NCBI GenBank assembly: GCA_037157565.1
Contig: JAZHRO010000063.1
Coordinates: forward strand, 89,556,001-89,620,000
Length of the DNA: 64,000 bases
Source: Thalassia testudinum
Lineage: Eukaryota > Streptophyta > Magnoliopsida > Alismatales > Hydrocharitaceae
Direction of reading: 5' to 3'
Part shown: piece by piece, positions 48,125 to 60,302 of the stretch
How the letters are laid out: every line of letters begins with the position of its first letter
Position numbering within the stretch: the first letter of the stretch is position 1
Translations under genes and position numbers: made by a program
The notes under the pieces: model-generated
The model's database searches: none
Seen by the model: the letters and a program-made list of their open reading frames with translations, nothing else
What the model was told of the DNA's origin: nothing

Positions 48125-49423
48125 CTAAAATGATTCTAGAAGGTTGATGTCACTATCAGGAATGAGATCAACGTTCTGAGTGATGTAAGGCTTTGGCCTT
48201 TGACCATTTACCTTTGTTTAATGGCCAATCTTTGGATCCAGAATAAGAACAACTCCATGAGGGAAAACTTTTCTTGCAATAAAAGGACCTATTCATTTTG
48301 ATCTTAGTTTTCTCGGGAAGAGCTTCAAGCATGCATCAAATAACCAAACTTTTTGACTAGGGACAAAGCATTTTCGAGAGATATACTTATCATGTAAAGC
48401 TTTTATCCTATTCTTATAAATTTTTGCGCTATCATAAGCATCATTCTGGATTTCCTCCAATTCTGTCAATTGGAGTTTTCTTTGTCGTCCAGATTGATCA
48501 AGATTTTGGTTAAAAGTTCTGATTGCCCAATAGGCTTTATGTTCAAGTTCAATAGGCTGGTGACAAGATTTTCTGTGGACCAAACAGAATGGGGATATTC
48601 CAATTGGAGTTTTATACGCAGTCCGATAGGCCTCGAGACCGTCTTCTAATTTAGTAGACCAATCCTTTCGATTTGAGTGGACCATCTTTTAAAGGATGTT
48701 CTTAATTTCCCGATTGGAAATTTCAGCTTGTCTGTTGGTCTGCGGATGGTATGGAGTAGAGATTCTGTGTGTGACTCATACTTAGTCAGTAAGGTCCTGA
48801 ATTGATTGTGAGTGAAGTGGGGCCCGCCATCACTAATCAGGGCCTTTGGTACACTAAATCGACTAGAGATGTTTTTCTTGACAAAGTCCATGACCACTTT
48901 ATGGTCATTGGTTTGGATCGGGATGACCTCAATCCATTTGGATACATAGTCGACTACATCCAGAATGTATAGGTATCCAAACAAATTGGTAAAAGGTCCC
49001 ATAAAAATCAATACCCCAAACATCAAAGATCTCAACTTCAAGGATTGGATTTAGGGGCATCATATCTTTCCTGGTTATGTTTCCTAGAGTTTGGAAATTA
49101 ATACATGACCTACAGAAATTGTAAGAGTTGTGGAATAAAGATGGCCAATATAATCCACTTTGTAGCACCTTGGCTGCCATCTTTCTTCTCGAGAAGTGAC
49201 CTCCACAAATAAAAGTATGGCAAAATTCTAGCACACTTGTGATCTCCTCGTCTAGAACACAACGACGGATAACCTGATCCGCACATATTTTGAATAGTTT
49301 CAAGTCTTCCCGAAAGTAGTATTTGGCATCGGAAATCAACTTATCCTGCCTATGCTTAGGCAAATCCATGGGTAATCTTCCTATTGCCAAATAGTTAACA
49401 ATGTCTGCAAACCAAGGTAGTTT
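48125..49423 (-). pseudogene. AthC integrase
   Basis: Minus-strand order: conserved lead-in (LPMDLPKHRQDKLISDAKYY), zinc module H-H-C-C (HTFICGGHFS, then CRSCINF), core with the first Asp (frameshifted near WGIDF at 49,020), VDYVSKWIEVIPIQTNDHKV, the second Asp in ALISDGGPHF, then frameshifted sequence where the Glu is expected, and the C-terminal part ([36 protein letters not shown]). Pol ends NLLESF-stop at 48,125. At least three frameshifts make it inactive. Confidence 0.9.
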
Positions 49424-49881
49424 TCAAACAGTCAAAAGAGTCTCATCAGGGAATGAATCGGAAAATTGAGGAGTTGTAGATTCTACAAGGATTATGGAGA
49501 GATGATCTGCTACTACATTTTGGGCACCAGATTTGTCTTTGATTTCTAAATCAAATTCTTGTAGAAGAAGGATCCATCTGATTAATCTGGGTTTTGCATC
49601 CTTCTTAGTCATTAGGTGCCTTAATGCAGTGTGATCAGTGAAAATTGTGACATGAGATCCAAGTAGGTATGGTCTAAACTTCTCTAGAGCAAAAACTACT
49701 GCTAGCAACTCTTTTTCTGTAGTGGTGTAATTCCTTTGAGCCTCATCAAGAGTTTTACTAGCTAGTAAATCACGGAAGGTTTCTTTTTAATCTTTTGTCC
49801 CAAGATCACGCCAATAGCAAAATCAGAAGCGTTGGTCATGATTTCGAATGGATGATCCCAATTAGGAGGTTGTAGGATGGG
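49424..49881 (-). pseudogene. AthC RNase H
   Basis: The Asp-bearing start (SDFAIGVILGQ, near 49,830) is followed by [20 protein letters not shown] with the Glu, then [12 protein letters not shown] with the second Asp, and NVVADHLS at the end. The frame is broken near 49,790 and the end after SIILVE is degenerate. It continues directly from the RT domain. Confidence 0.88.
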
Positions 49882-50956
49882 TTATTGTGTAATGGCCTCC
49901 TTCAGTAGATTGAAAGCCTTTAGGCAACTCGAATCAAAATCAAAGGTTTGATCTTTTACCAGTAAGTTGCTTAAGGGCCTTGCCACCTTAGAAAAATCCT
50001 TAATGAATCGACGGTAAAATCCCACATGTCCATGGAATGATCTAACTTGTTTAACCATCGAAGGTGGTAGGAGTTTAATGATAGTGTCCACCTTGGTTTT
50101 ATCCACTTCAATTCCTCTTTTAGACACAACATGGCCAAGGACTATGCCTTCCCTAACCATGAAGTGGCTCTTTTCCCAAGATTGAACAAGATTCACCTCT
50201 ATGCACTTTTGTAAAGTTTTCTGTAGATTGATCAGGCAAGATTCAAAAGAGTCTCTGAACATAGAAAAATCGTCCATAAAGATTTCCATAAAATCACCCA
50301 CCTTGTCTAAAAAGATTGAAAGCATGTTCCTTTGAAAAGTCGCTGGTGCATTGCATAAACCAAAAGGCATCCTACGGAAGGTGAATGCTCCGTAGGGACA
50401 TGTGAAGGTGGTTTTCTCTTGATCATCAGGGTGGATAGCTACTTCATTGTAGCTGGGGTAGCCATCCAAGAAATAGAAGCACTTTTGGCCGGCTAGTCTT
50501 TCAAGAATTTGATCAATGAAGGGAAGTGGAAAGTGGTCTTTCTTAGTTGCATTATTCAGCTTCCTGTAATCGATACAGACTCTCCAAGAGGAAGCTGTGT
50601 AGGTTGGAATCAGCTCCCCACTATCGTTAGTAATCACAGTCAGCTTAGCTTTCTTAGAAACCACTTGTACAGGACTTTTCATGGGCTGCCAGAGATTGGC
50701 TAGATTATTCCTACATCTGACCACTTAATCATCTCCTTTTTCACAACCTCCTGCTTGTTAGGATTCAATCATCTCTGCATGTCCCGGGAGGGTTTAGATC
50801 CGACCTCAATATAGATTTTGTGGGTGCAGTAAGTAGGACTGATTCCCTTCAGATCATCCAATGTCCAACCAATTGCTCTTTTGTTTCTTCCCAAAACTTG
50901 AATTAATTGATTTTCCTGAGTTTGGGTTAGATAAGAGCTAATGATCACTGGGTAAG
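49882..50956 (-). pseudogene. AthC reverse transcriptase
   Basis: It begins just after the solo LTR at 50,957 with PVIISSYLTQTQENQLIQVL and AIGWTLDDLKGISPTYCTHK, the Athila pre-RT block. RT blocks: WRVCIDYRKLNNATKKDHFP, YFLDGYPSYNEVAIHPDDQE, FRRMPFGLCNAPATFQ, and the catalytic IFMDDFSMF with FMDD at 50,280-50,269. GHVGFYRRFIKDFSKVARPL closes it. An open run of 280 codons (50,724-49,882) makes this the best-preserved part of AthC. Frame breaks lie near 50,725-50,768. Confidence 0.93.
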
Positions 50957-53609
50957 TGTTCGTCGACGCTTTTGTGCGGTTTGTTAAAAGATAATATCGC
51001 GTTGTAATATAGCCGCCAAAGCGTTCAAAACAAACAAAGATTTTTATTACTCGAAAATCGGAGTATCCGAGGTCGAACACAGGGAGCAAATGGAATTTAC
51101 TACTAGTCAAAATGTAATTGAACACTCTAATTTACTCAAAATATCAATTCAAATGTGAATGTATGCAATTAAAAGTTATTAGGACAAAAATATGAAATTG
51201 GACGTCTGATCTTGCGATCAGACGTCTTAAAAGTATTTTCCCTTTTCTTCTTGATTATCCTTCTTCTTTCTGCCTTGCGAAGCCTTTCTTTCTTTCCTTC
51301 CTTCTTTTGATCTCACGTGTCTTTTGCTTCTGCCTTGCTCTTTCTTTTCTTCTTCTCTACCTTGCTTCTTACTCTTCTCTTCTGTGGTCTTGCCTTGCTT
51401 CTCTCTTATGCAGCGGCCAAGTCCTTCTCCTGCGATCAGCCTGCCTGCACAGGAGCAAAACCTAACCCTTCTCCCTCTACCCGCGCGTCTCTCACTCTCA
51501 AGCAATCCACTCTGAGCTGCTCTCCCAGAGCCACATGCATAATCGGGTCGGATCGTACTCGGGACCAGGTGCACCTGAAGGTGGTGTGATGCGCGAGGAG
51601 TGCGTAGGTCTAGGTTGGGTTGGATCCGCCAAGTCCGCGTGGTCAGGCCGCGGACGAGGCGGGTGGGGTCAGTGAGGGACCTCACCCCTGTGCTTACTGA
51701 GGCGATAAGAGTATATCACAAAAATAATTTATAGTGTACCTGAGGTTTGTAATCCCACGATGTGGGACTAAAGGTTTCGTCCTTCCCTCACGCATGCCCG
51801 CAGACTCTCGTGTGCAATTGCCCACGCTGAAGGCCCTGCTGGTGCTCCTCGCTGAACTCAGTCACCTCGCGACACTTGCGAGAGTCTGCTGCACCTGTCG
51901 CCTGGGAAGCCTGACGCCTGCTGCTGCTCCAAGCTTCCTGCTGCTTCGGCTGTTAATGGCGGCCGGGGCGTTCACCTGAGATTCCACAGAATGACCTATT
52001 GGCCCAATCAGAATAGCTGGAAACCTTCGCCGTAGCACGGCGAAGGCGGTGGGTGATGCTGCAGGTTGCCGGTTGGCCTAGGCGTGCGCGCCTAGGTCAA
52101 CCTGTGGCCGGAGATGGTGGGTTGGTCGGGGGGTGCTTGTAGAGGTCTAGAGTGGCAGTGATGGGGTGGAATGGGTTCCTGGTGGTGAGGCGAAGCTCAC
52201 GAGGTGGTTGGCGAGCCGTGTGGAGTGGCGGAGTTGTGTGGGCGGCTCGCCGGAGTGCGGTCGGAGGTGAGGAAGATGGAGGCGGTTAGGTAATGTCGAG
52301 GGGTAATCAAGTAAAATAGTTGGGGGAAAAGTGGGAGGAGAGGGTGGAGAAGTGTTCTAACCTAATTGTAAGGACGAAAGGGGACGGAAGGCGGATAGCA
52401 GTACCTGCTGTCGCCGGAGAAGATGACGCCCAGTGGGGGGAGAACGACGGCGACGACGGGGCTGAGGCGGCGTGCGCTGGTACTGCGCGACGCGAGGGAG
52501 GTCAGGAAGCTAACTCTGCCACTGGTTTTGTGGAAGAGCGAAGAGGGAGGGGAGGGGGGCTCACCGGAGCTTGCTGGGGGTTTTTGGCCAGGCAGGAGGA
52601 GAGGAATTGAAGGGGGAAACTCGGCCAAATCAAGCTGAGCTTCTTCGGCCGGAGTTGTGGGTTCTTATATAGGCGCTGGACTGGGTGTGCAGGGCGTGAA
52701 GGGCACGTAATTGCCTGAGGCTGGTCGCCGGAGATGGAAAGGAGTTAGGATACCCAAATCTCTCGTGCGTTCGCACGAGAGATTGGGTTCACACCAGCGA
52801 TTGTAATTGACTTTATAAGGAAGGGAATTCCTCAGAGAATCCTCCTTCCATTTCTGGGAGGGAATCTCTGAGGGATTAGAGAGCAATCCCTCTCCGAACC
52901 TTGCCGGAGCTCGGTTCTTCCCTAGCAATGGCGGCAGGACCGGTTTGCAAAGGAGGCGAAGAACCTAGGGGGTTCTCTGCAACGGTATTGAAAAGATAGG
53001 GACCAATTTGTGATTTGGGTGTACGAAATTGCAAAGTAGGTCAAGATGACCTCTCCTTAGGTCCAAATTTTGGTACAAACCTAATTTGGACCTAAGAAAT
53101 CCAATGGTGAAGTTGGATTTTAGGTTTGACCTCTTTTGACTGGACATTTTGCGTAAAAACCCAAATTAGGTTAATTGAAGTGCTAGGACCCTAATCTAGG
53201 TCAAACTAGGTTCCAAAGGCCAAATTAAGTGTTCTAAACCCTAGAGTATGTTTTTCCATGATTTGTAGAGGGTTTAATTGCTTTTTGTTCTGATCGGAAC
53301 CTTGTTAATTTAAGCGGGTCTGTTTTAGGGTTACCAAGTGTCACTTAGTTCTTAGATTGCACATGAACCCATTTCTGATTGACTCAACCCACTTTTTATC
53401 TCATTTAGACCATTTGACCTATGTTTTGCCTCTGAGCAATCCCATTTTTGTACTGCAATGGTAAAATTGCAGTTTTAACCTTTATTTCATGTTTTCTTCT
53501 CAGAGCACTTGTTCCTTCAGTTAGGCCTTTTTCTAGGTTATGTAGGAGCTTTTATCTTCTTTATTGGGTCAAAATGAGCTAGTTATGGCTCATGATGAGG
53601 CTCTCATCA
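50957..53609 (-). mobile_element. Solo LTR, family B, in AthC pol
   Basis: 2,653 bp flanked by GTAAG (50,952-50,956 and 53,610-53,614). On the minus strand it begins TGATGAGAGCCTCATCA and ends CGACGAACA, with TATA box TATATAAG near 52,667 and the U5 motif CTCCCTGTGTTCGACCTCGG near 51,078. Removing it joins the pre-RT block in frame. A hairpin with GACGTC arms lies at 51,201-51,226. GC-rich frames at 51,227-51,685 and 52,320-52,638 belong to the leader and U3. Same family as 63,533-64,000 and as the U3 of the NA1 5' LTR. Confidence 0.93.
51201..51226. repeat. Hairpin in family B U5 (11-bp arms)
   Basis: GACGTCTGATC and GATCAGACGTC flank TTGC, 244 bp from the LTR edge. An equivalent hairpin occupies 63,763-63,788 in the second copy, 230 bp from its edge, with a different loop. 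Confidence 0.85.
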
Positions 53610-53614
53610 GTAAG

Positions 53615-54043
53615 TCTGATTAGATCCCTAGAAAATATATTTCAGATAATCAGGAAGAGGTTTTAGCTCAGGTTTTGGTCCTTGGGATGATGGATCCAAA
53701 GGTGGATCACAGTTATCCTTAAGAGGTCTTGGAATCAAGTCAGTGATTGGGTGACTGACCTCTTGATTGGTTTGGGGATCAAGGCCTATAGGGTCAGATT
53801 GGGACACTCCTAACTTCATATAATATTAAATAGTATGATCCCCATCCTCAGATTCTTTTATCATTCCACAATCCTCAAATTGTTTAATGGCCTTAAAAAT
53901 GTTAATCTTTGTCTTCTTGTCCCCGAATTTGATTTTCATATTTCCAGATTCACAGTCAATATTAGCCTTGGCAATAGCTAAAAATGGTCTTCCCAAAATT
54001 ATTGGGGTGTTCTTCAAATTCTCTGGTACCTTGGTCACACGGG
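53615..54043 (-). pseudogene. AthC protease end and protease-RT linker
   Basis: It starts with TPIILGRPFLAIAKANIDCE (near 54,005), the second conserved protease block of Athila, followed by KIKFGDKKTKINIFKAIKQF. After a stop the linker rich in Pro and Asp (SQGPKPELKPLPDYLKYIF) leads to RT across the family B solo LTR. It lies between two solo LTRs and joins in frame to both sides when they are removed. Confidence 0.87.
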
Positions 54044-54907
54044 TTTCGCAAGTTTGAAATCAGGGTTACAAGTAACCCATCGTCGTAGTTGCAAAACTAG
54101 TGGCCAAATAAAATTTATACTGAAACTCCAAGGGAGTCCTGGGTCGAACACGGGGAGGTGAACGTTTGGTTTTATAAAAATTCACGCTTCGCTTTTATTT
54201 GTTTTTGGTTGTTTTTACCTTTTCTAATTTTTTTTGGTATTTTTAGCAAGCAAGAGATTCGTTTGATGTAAACTTTATCTACTTGCAAAAATAATAGAGA
54301 GAGAGAAAGAGAGAGAGAAACATTCATCTATTCATGAAGAATTTTTTGTTACACTATGAAAGCAGAAAATCTGTACTACGAAAGCATAAAAAGACAGAAT
54401 GAGGTGAGAGAAATCCCCCTCAATGGTCGCTTGGAGGATGACTTGCTCTGACGTCGCCTGGAGGAAGGTGGTGAGGAGCGGGATCATGGAGGACGGAGTC
54501 GAAGGATGGAGGATGGGGTAGGATGGCATTGCGGCGAGGATCTTCTTCCTGAAGGGCGATGAGAGCACAGCCAGAGGATGCTCCACGAATGGGGATGAGG
54601 GGAGGGAAAAGTATTTGATTTTCTACTATAGAGGAGCATCTCGGGCTTGGGACAAGCTCTCTCTAGAGCCTTGGAGGTGGTGAGAGAAATAATGGAAGAG
54701 ATCAAGAAAAATGAAAGGAGTAGGGATCCTTTTATAGTGGAGGAAAGAATCAAATTCATATACAAGACATTTTGTGACAATCGTAAACGTCGCTGAAGAT
54801 CTGCCGCAAACGTCACTGAAGACAGCCGATGCACCCAGCTGCCGCTACGCTGGCGCGCGCTGTACGTGCACTGATTGTCCTGAAGCGCACTTCGAGGACA
54901 TTTAGTG
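54044..54907 (-). mobile_element. 864-bp insertion, probably a short solo LTR
   Basis: It is flanked by ACGGG (54,039-54,043 and 54,908-54,912) and removal restores the protease frame. On the minus strand it has a TATA-like CTATAAAAGGATCC (near 54,729) and the U5 motif CTCCCCGTGTTCGACCC near 54,136, both typical of the Athila/Tat LTRs here, and some similarity to the NA1 3' LTR (ccttttatagtggagg; aaacgtcgctgaag). Its ends, CACTAAATG and TTGCGAAA, are not TG and CA. The boundary might be shifted by a few bases or the ends mutated. Frames at 54,332-54,927 are in this LTR. Confidence 0.75.
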
Positions 54908-55449
54908 ACGGGCACGAATGTTGACAATTATATCCTCAATAATTCCTCGTGGTGTGGTCATGGATTGATCAGCTAGCTGTAGTGAGACCTCTGTAGATTT
55001 TGACTCTCCAAGGTTAAATTTTTCATATAACATTGTGGGGATCAAATTAATGGAAGCACCTAAATCTAACAGGGCCCTATCAAAGGTAGTACCTCTAATA
55101 CCACAAAAAATCAGAGGGGCTCCAGGATCTTTTTGTTTTTGGGGTAGGTTTCTAAGGATAATTGCACTAGCTTGTTCAGATAATACTACCCTTTTAGCTG
55201 ATTTGGCTTGGCATTTAGGTGTGCACATTTCATTCAAAAAATTCGCACAAGCTGGGATATTCTCAATTGCTTCAAGGAGTGATATGTTCACTTGGACTTG
55301 TTTAAAAATATCGAGCCACTCCTTAGATGGATTGGTTTTCTTTTTCCTAGGTTTCTTCAAGGCATCAAGAAAGGGTGCTTGAGAGAAATCATGAGTGTTC
55401 GAGTCCTGATCCTTGTCATCTTGATTAGCTTGGTCTCCCAGGATTCGGG
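54908..55449 (-). pseudogene. AthC aspartic protease
   Basis: The lead-in EWLDIFKQVQVNISLLEAIE and ACANFLNEMCTPKCQ is typical of Athila. The active site reads ALLDLGASINLIPTMLYEKF, where the family has DLGAS. It runs into IIEDIIVNI and is then cut by the 864-bp insertion. It would process the polyprotein. The open stretch 55,360-54,902 has no internal stop. Confidence 0.88.
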
Positions 55450-56790
55450 CTACTCAAGATCTTGACTAGATTTAGATTTGGAGGGGTAAGGATCTTGGAT
55501 TTGTCTCCTACTTCTCAAGGTTACAGCACCGGCAAAGGCATTATATTTAGAAGGTTGAGGTGGGTTCTGTAAAAGAGGCTGAGCCAGGTCAGGGTTAGGA
55601 TTAACAAAGCCAGGTGGGTGCTGGGGAGCAAGTTGAATTGTATGTGCTTGTTGCTCCTGTGTGTTGTTTTGGTTAACCCTATTGAAGTTCCTTGGGTTGG
55701 GGACAGGTTGGGATGGCAGCATCCCGTACTATCTAGCATCTACTAATTGGTCTAATCATCTTGTCAATTTTGTCCTCAATTGATTCATTTCTTCTTTATG
55801 TCTCAGATTCATTTCTCACATTTCTTTGAGGACCAGACTTAGATCAAAAGGCTCGATTTCCTGAGTGGGTTGTGGCTGGTATATGCACGGTTGTGTGTAC
55901 CTACTGGGTTGCCCATAAGTACTTGGCTTAGTCAAGTTAAGACCCTGGGCGGGTTTCTGACTTGACCAAGCAAAGTTAGGATGGTTACACCATCTAGGGT
56001 TGTAGGTATTTGAATAAGGATCATTTCTTGTGTATCCCTGGAATGCATTAACATTCTCAGAATAATTTGGCATCAGGATTCCGAATTTGAGGGCATCAAG
56101 GTCCCTCCTTGGTACCTAGAAAGAGATGGGTCCAAGTAAAGTTGGCTCATAAGTGGAGCCATGGTCAGGTCATTAATATTGTGCACTATTTCTTGACCTA
56201 AAGGGTTGGGGAGTTGTGTGCGGGTTATCATAGAAATTCCTTGGGTAGACATAGGATTTACTCTAGAGTGTGTACCTAAGGAATTCTCGCCCTTCAGAAG
56301 GTTATTCAGTTTCTTATTCAAACTCTCTACATTTTTCCCAATGAGTTCCACCTTATCCAACTGTTGTGCAATCAATTCTAAATCAAACGAGTCTGAATTA
56401 TCCTTAACTTCATAGACTCCGCTCCTTAGTTGATTTGATCTGTTGAAGGCGTGCATTGAGCCATTGATGAGGGAATTCTCACTCATATTCTCGAATAATT
56501 GAAAAGCTCCCTCAGCATCTTTGCTTAGGAAATTGCCCCCACATGTTGGATCAACAAAATTCTTCAAATTGTCACTTAACCCATAATAGAAAATATGGGC
56601 CATGTGCCACTTGGGATCCCATGATGAGGGCATTTCCTAGCTAAGTCATTAAATCTCTCCCAAGCCTCATGCAGTTACTCCCCAGGGTTTTGCTTAGAGG
56701 TTGTAATAGCACATCTAAGAGCATTTGTTTTTCCTATGGGAAAGAATTTCTTCAGAAAAGTGCTTCTTAAATCTTCCCAAGTTAGGATTG
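55450..56790 (-). pseudogene. AthC gag, C-terminal half
   Basis: Read from 56,785: TWEDLRSTFLKKFFPIGKTN, then LHEAWERFNDLA, IFYYGLSDNLKNFVDPTCGG, a coiled-coil segment (LDKVELIGKNVESLNKKLNN), the Athila-typical YSNTYNPRWCNHPNFAW, and the VTLRSRRQIQDPYPS block before the protease. There is no zinc knuckle, as usual for Athila. A frameshift near 56,640 and stops near 56,680, 55,815 and 55,740 interrupt it. At its N-terminal side it is cut by the LTR at 56,791 and joins in frame to 58,945-59,270. Confidence 0.9.
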
Positions 56791-58944
56791 TGATTGCGTA
56801 GCAATCATAGGTCTTAATTGACCTAAATTAGGCTAGGACTTAGCATAAGTTAGGGTAATTCATGCATGTATAAGCATTACTAGCACCTTTATTGCTTTCT
56901 TTTAGCTATGCATAAAATAATGCTATAATGTACTGAATAGGTGTATTATGTCAATTGCAGGTAATAAGCTGATCAGAAGCTAGATTTGAAGCTGGATCTA
57001 AAGCTGGATTTGAAGAATAAAGAATAACTGTTGTTGCAGCAGAGATGGAGTGGAAGACCTAAATTAGATGTAGTAGATAATAATGTAAGTGAGTTAAGGT
57101 ATGCTATTCTATTAAGTAGGAATAAAGCAATAAATTATGAAGAACTTGGGTCCATCCTAGCCTTAAGACAGCCTAGAAGCTTCCTTAAGCCTTATCCACC
57201 CTTAGATTAGGTCACCGCACCCTAGGAAACCTTAAAATCCTAATTCCAACCTCTATCTGGATGTCCAAATGAGTTATAGGACGTCCAGAACCCTTAGCCA
57301 ACTCCCGCACACCTTAAACCCACTTCTTCAGTGTTACTGGACATCCATACATTTGGTCAGATGTCCAATTTCTGTAGAATACCCAAGATAGAACCTAGAA
57401 TCCCTCCTGACTCTGATTGGACGTCCAGACAATAAGTGTGGACTTCTGATTTTTCATTATAAGACGTCTGATAACTTTATTGGACATCCAGAACTACCCT
57501 CCTGACCCTGTTTTGAGATTCAAGCCTTGATCTTAGATCTCTAGCTCCCTAAACCCAATTCTGATCCCATAGGAACCTAAATTAAGGTACCCTAACCCCA
57601 GTACATCACCTCTAGGGTTCCCTAAGGACCTAATTAGGTCGTCACTAAACCTAATTGACTTGGATCATAGTCAATTTCATCAGCCTATTCAATTGGACTC
57701 ATTGAGTCCAATTGAGTCCTGATCTCAGTACACACTGTCCAATTGGACTCAGTGAGAGTTCAATTGACTTAGACCTGACTTAATTGAATTATTTTACTCT
57801 CAATTAGTTTTTCACACACCAAATTAAACTTGTATTAAGTTTAATTGCACTTTACCTTAGTGAATTAGGGTTTACAACCCTAATTTGAGACCTACCTTGA
57901 CCTAAACCCACTAGAACCTAACCTAATCAACTTAGCCACCTAGGTTTCAACCACACACACCCACACACACCATCCACACGAAAATACCTAGCCTAGAGTT
58001 CTCTAGAACTCTCTACCATGTGTTGTTGCCTTGGTTGTGAAAATTAGCAACCAAGAGCCATTCAATTTTTAGATCCACATTTGGTGGATCTAAAAACCAT
58101 CATCCATCCTCTCTCTCACTCTCCCATGGGCTCCCACCATAGGCCTCTCTAGAGAATTCCATAATTCTCTAGAGAGCTTCCCTTAGGTCTATAAAAAGAC
58201 CTATGGGGTGGCCATTTGGTCCATCTTGGTCTCTTGGCTTCATTCCACCTCCATTACTCCACCTCCATCTCCAGGAGCACAACATGGCATCTCCATCACC
58301 TCCACGCGAGGCCTAGATCACCTCCAACCTCTCTCCAAGGGTCGGCCTACCCACCATTGGCTACCCCTCTTTCTCTTCTCACCCATTCAAAGGCCATCGG
58401 AGCCCATCTTCGAATGCCCTTCGTTCTATTAGCTAGATAAGTAGCATAGTTCTTCGTAGATTTATTGCTTTTATTACTGCTTAGTAGTGTAGCTCCTTAC
58501 TTTTCCCCCAATGATGCATGCATAATCCCTCATAGATTCATATATGTAGTTTTTTTATAGCTATTAGTTTTTACATTCCCTGTACAAGCATTTCGCTACC
58601 GGTGCTTTGTAACTCTGTTATCATCGTCTTTATATATATATGTGTTAAAAATCACCATGTGCCTAATTATCTTCTTTTGGTGTGATTAAAGTTGCATGTT
58701 TTCAATTTCTGTTATTCTGGCAACAACATGTCATGTATCAATACGTATTTAGTATAAATCGACATGTGATTTTGAACAAGTAGAGCGAGTGAGATCGAAT
58801 TTGAATTTGCATTTTCAAAACACCTCCTAGAGATGAACGACCGGGACTGAACTCTTGTTATCTTAGAAATTATTTTTGTTGATCGTATTGCGCAACTGTA
58901 CTATGACACATTTTTGATCAAATATGCGCTTTACGATCCTAACA
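56791..58944 (+). mobile_element. Solo LTR, family C2, plus strand, in AthC gag
   Basis: 2,154 bp flanked by GATTG (56,786-56,790 and 58,945-58,949). It starts TGATTGCGTAGCAATCA, like the family C LTR start, and ends CGATCCTAACA. TATA-like TATAAAAAGACC near 58,191. It contains several GGACGTCCAG and AGACGTCT motifs (57,249-57,500). Removal joins gag in frame. It lies in the opposite orientation to AthC. Frames at 58,208-58,440 (two frames of the same leader) are not genes. Confidence 0.9.
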
Positions 58945-59270
58945 GATTGGTCTACCAATTGTTCTCAACCATTGAGCAACTTTATCTTTTAAAAGAAAAA
59001 GGGAACATTTTCATCATTAAGGTATCCTCATTCATGTTCCTACCGCCAAAGGTCCTTCCTATGTGTAAAAGTTCTTCAAGGTGGTGGAAGGGGTCATTGA
59101 AATTGTGGCCATGGAAGTGGGGAATCAGATTGATGATTTGTGGTTTGAGTTCAAAATCATCCCCATTCTGAGGTACCCTGACAAAAGGTTTTGGTTGGGC
59201 ATAGGAAGATTATAAAAGTCTTTGAGAGGTTGGTCGGCTCTCCCATTTTGGAGTCGGGTAATGGCCTGCA
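58945..59270 (-). pseudogene. AthC gag, middle part
   Basis: It gives LQNGRADQPLKDFYNLPMPN, a FELKPQII-like block (59,150), and KDKVAQWLRTIGRP at the end, which are conserved Athila gag landmarks. Frameshifts lie near 59,135 and 58,998. It is bounded by the two solo LTRs, and both joins are in frame. Confidence 0.82.
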
Positions 59271-60302
59271 TGTTTGACAGTGAGACTTGTTAAAAATTAG
59301 TTTTGTTGTTGTAGTGCGAATCGCAATGAAACAAATAATATTTATAGAGGTTTTGGTGAGTACCTAGTCGTTTGCAGGGAGGCAAAACATGATTTTTATG
59401 TGAAAGCTTTTAAGACAAGTTATTCTAAGCAAATATTTATATATGTATATATAGACATCAGATATCCAGAAATCACAATTTTATTACTATTTGGGAACAT
59501 TTTTCAAAATAATTATGCTAAGGAGTAGAGAGAGAAAGAGAGAGAGAGATAGAGATAGATAGCAGATGTAGGACGACGCTTCTTGTGGGATGCTTGTGTG
59601 AAGTGCGTCAGCACTTCAGATCCAGAGCGCCGAGAGGAATGACAGAGAGGAGTTGCAAAGAGAGAGAGAGAGAGGCTAGAGATGTATTTGGTAGGGGTTG
59701 CCTCTCAACTGGGGGCACTGGGGCTCTTTTTATAGCTTTAATGAGGGGCAAAGTGAGCATTTAAGCCCTCCAACTCATGCAACAACCTCAGGTTGATCAG
59801 ATACGTCGATCGGGAGATCAACAGCTCTGATCTGGCCTCAAAATAACCTCGTATGCGCTTTCCATGCTCAGATGCATTATGGTGCTATAGGCCTTTGATC
59901 GAGATGATTTTTGTGCCGTTGAACTGCGATCGTTGTTCCGGATCCATCCATGTGGTTGGATTTTACATCTGAGGGTTGGATCTATGTCATCTTGCTCCTT
60001 GGACTCTGTTCTTCTATGGATTGTACGTGATGTTACGGATGTCTGATCAAGATGATTCCAGAAGCATTGGACTTCTGTTGTCGTTCTGATCAGATCGGTA
60101 TGGTCTGATCTGTCATTTGTGGCCTCGGATCATCTGCAATCAATTTCATCTCTCTTTTAGTGCATAAAATGGCAATATTATCTGTAAGGCTATCAAACTA
60201 ACTACTATGTAAATTATGATGCTTATGCATCCATTGTTCCTAAGTTATGCTAGAATTTAACTTAATTCAGGTAGATTAGGTTGTATGATTACTGTGCAAT
60301 CA
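59271..60302 (-). mobile_element. Solo LTR, family C, in AthC gag
   Basis: 1,032 bp flanked by CTGCA (59,266-59,270 and 60,303-60,307). It aligns with the AthC LTRs but is shorter, mainly in U3. TATA box TATAAAAAG on the minus strand near 59,732. Start on the minus strand TGATTGCACAGTAATCA. It is a separate, later insertion of a related element. Confidence 0.92.

Noticed and set aside
54044..54907. CACTA DNA transposon, because one end reads CACTAAATG on the minus strand
   Set aside because: CACTA elements make 3-bp TSDs and have matching inverted ends. Here the TSD is 5 bp, the other end does not match, and an LTR-type TATA and U5 motif are present.
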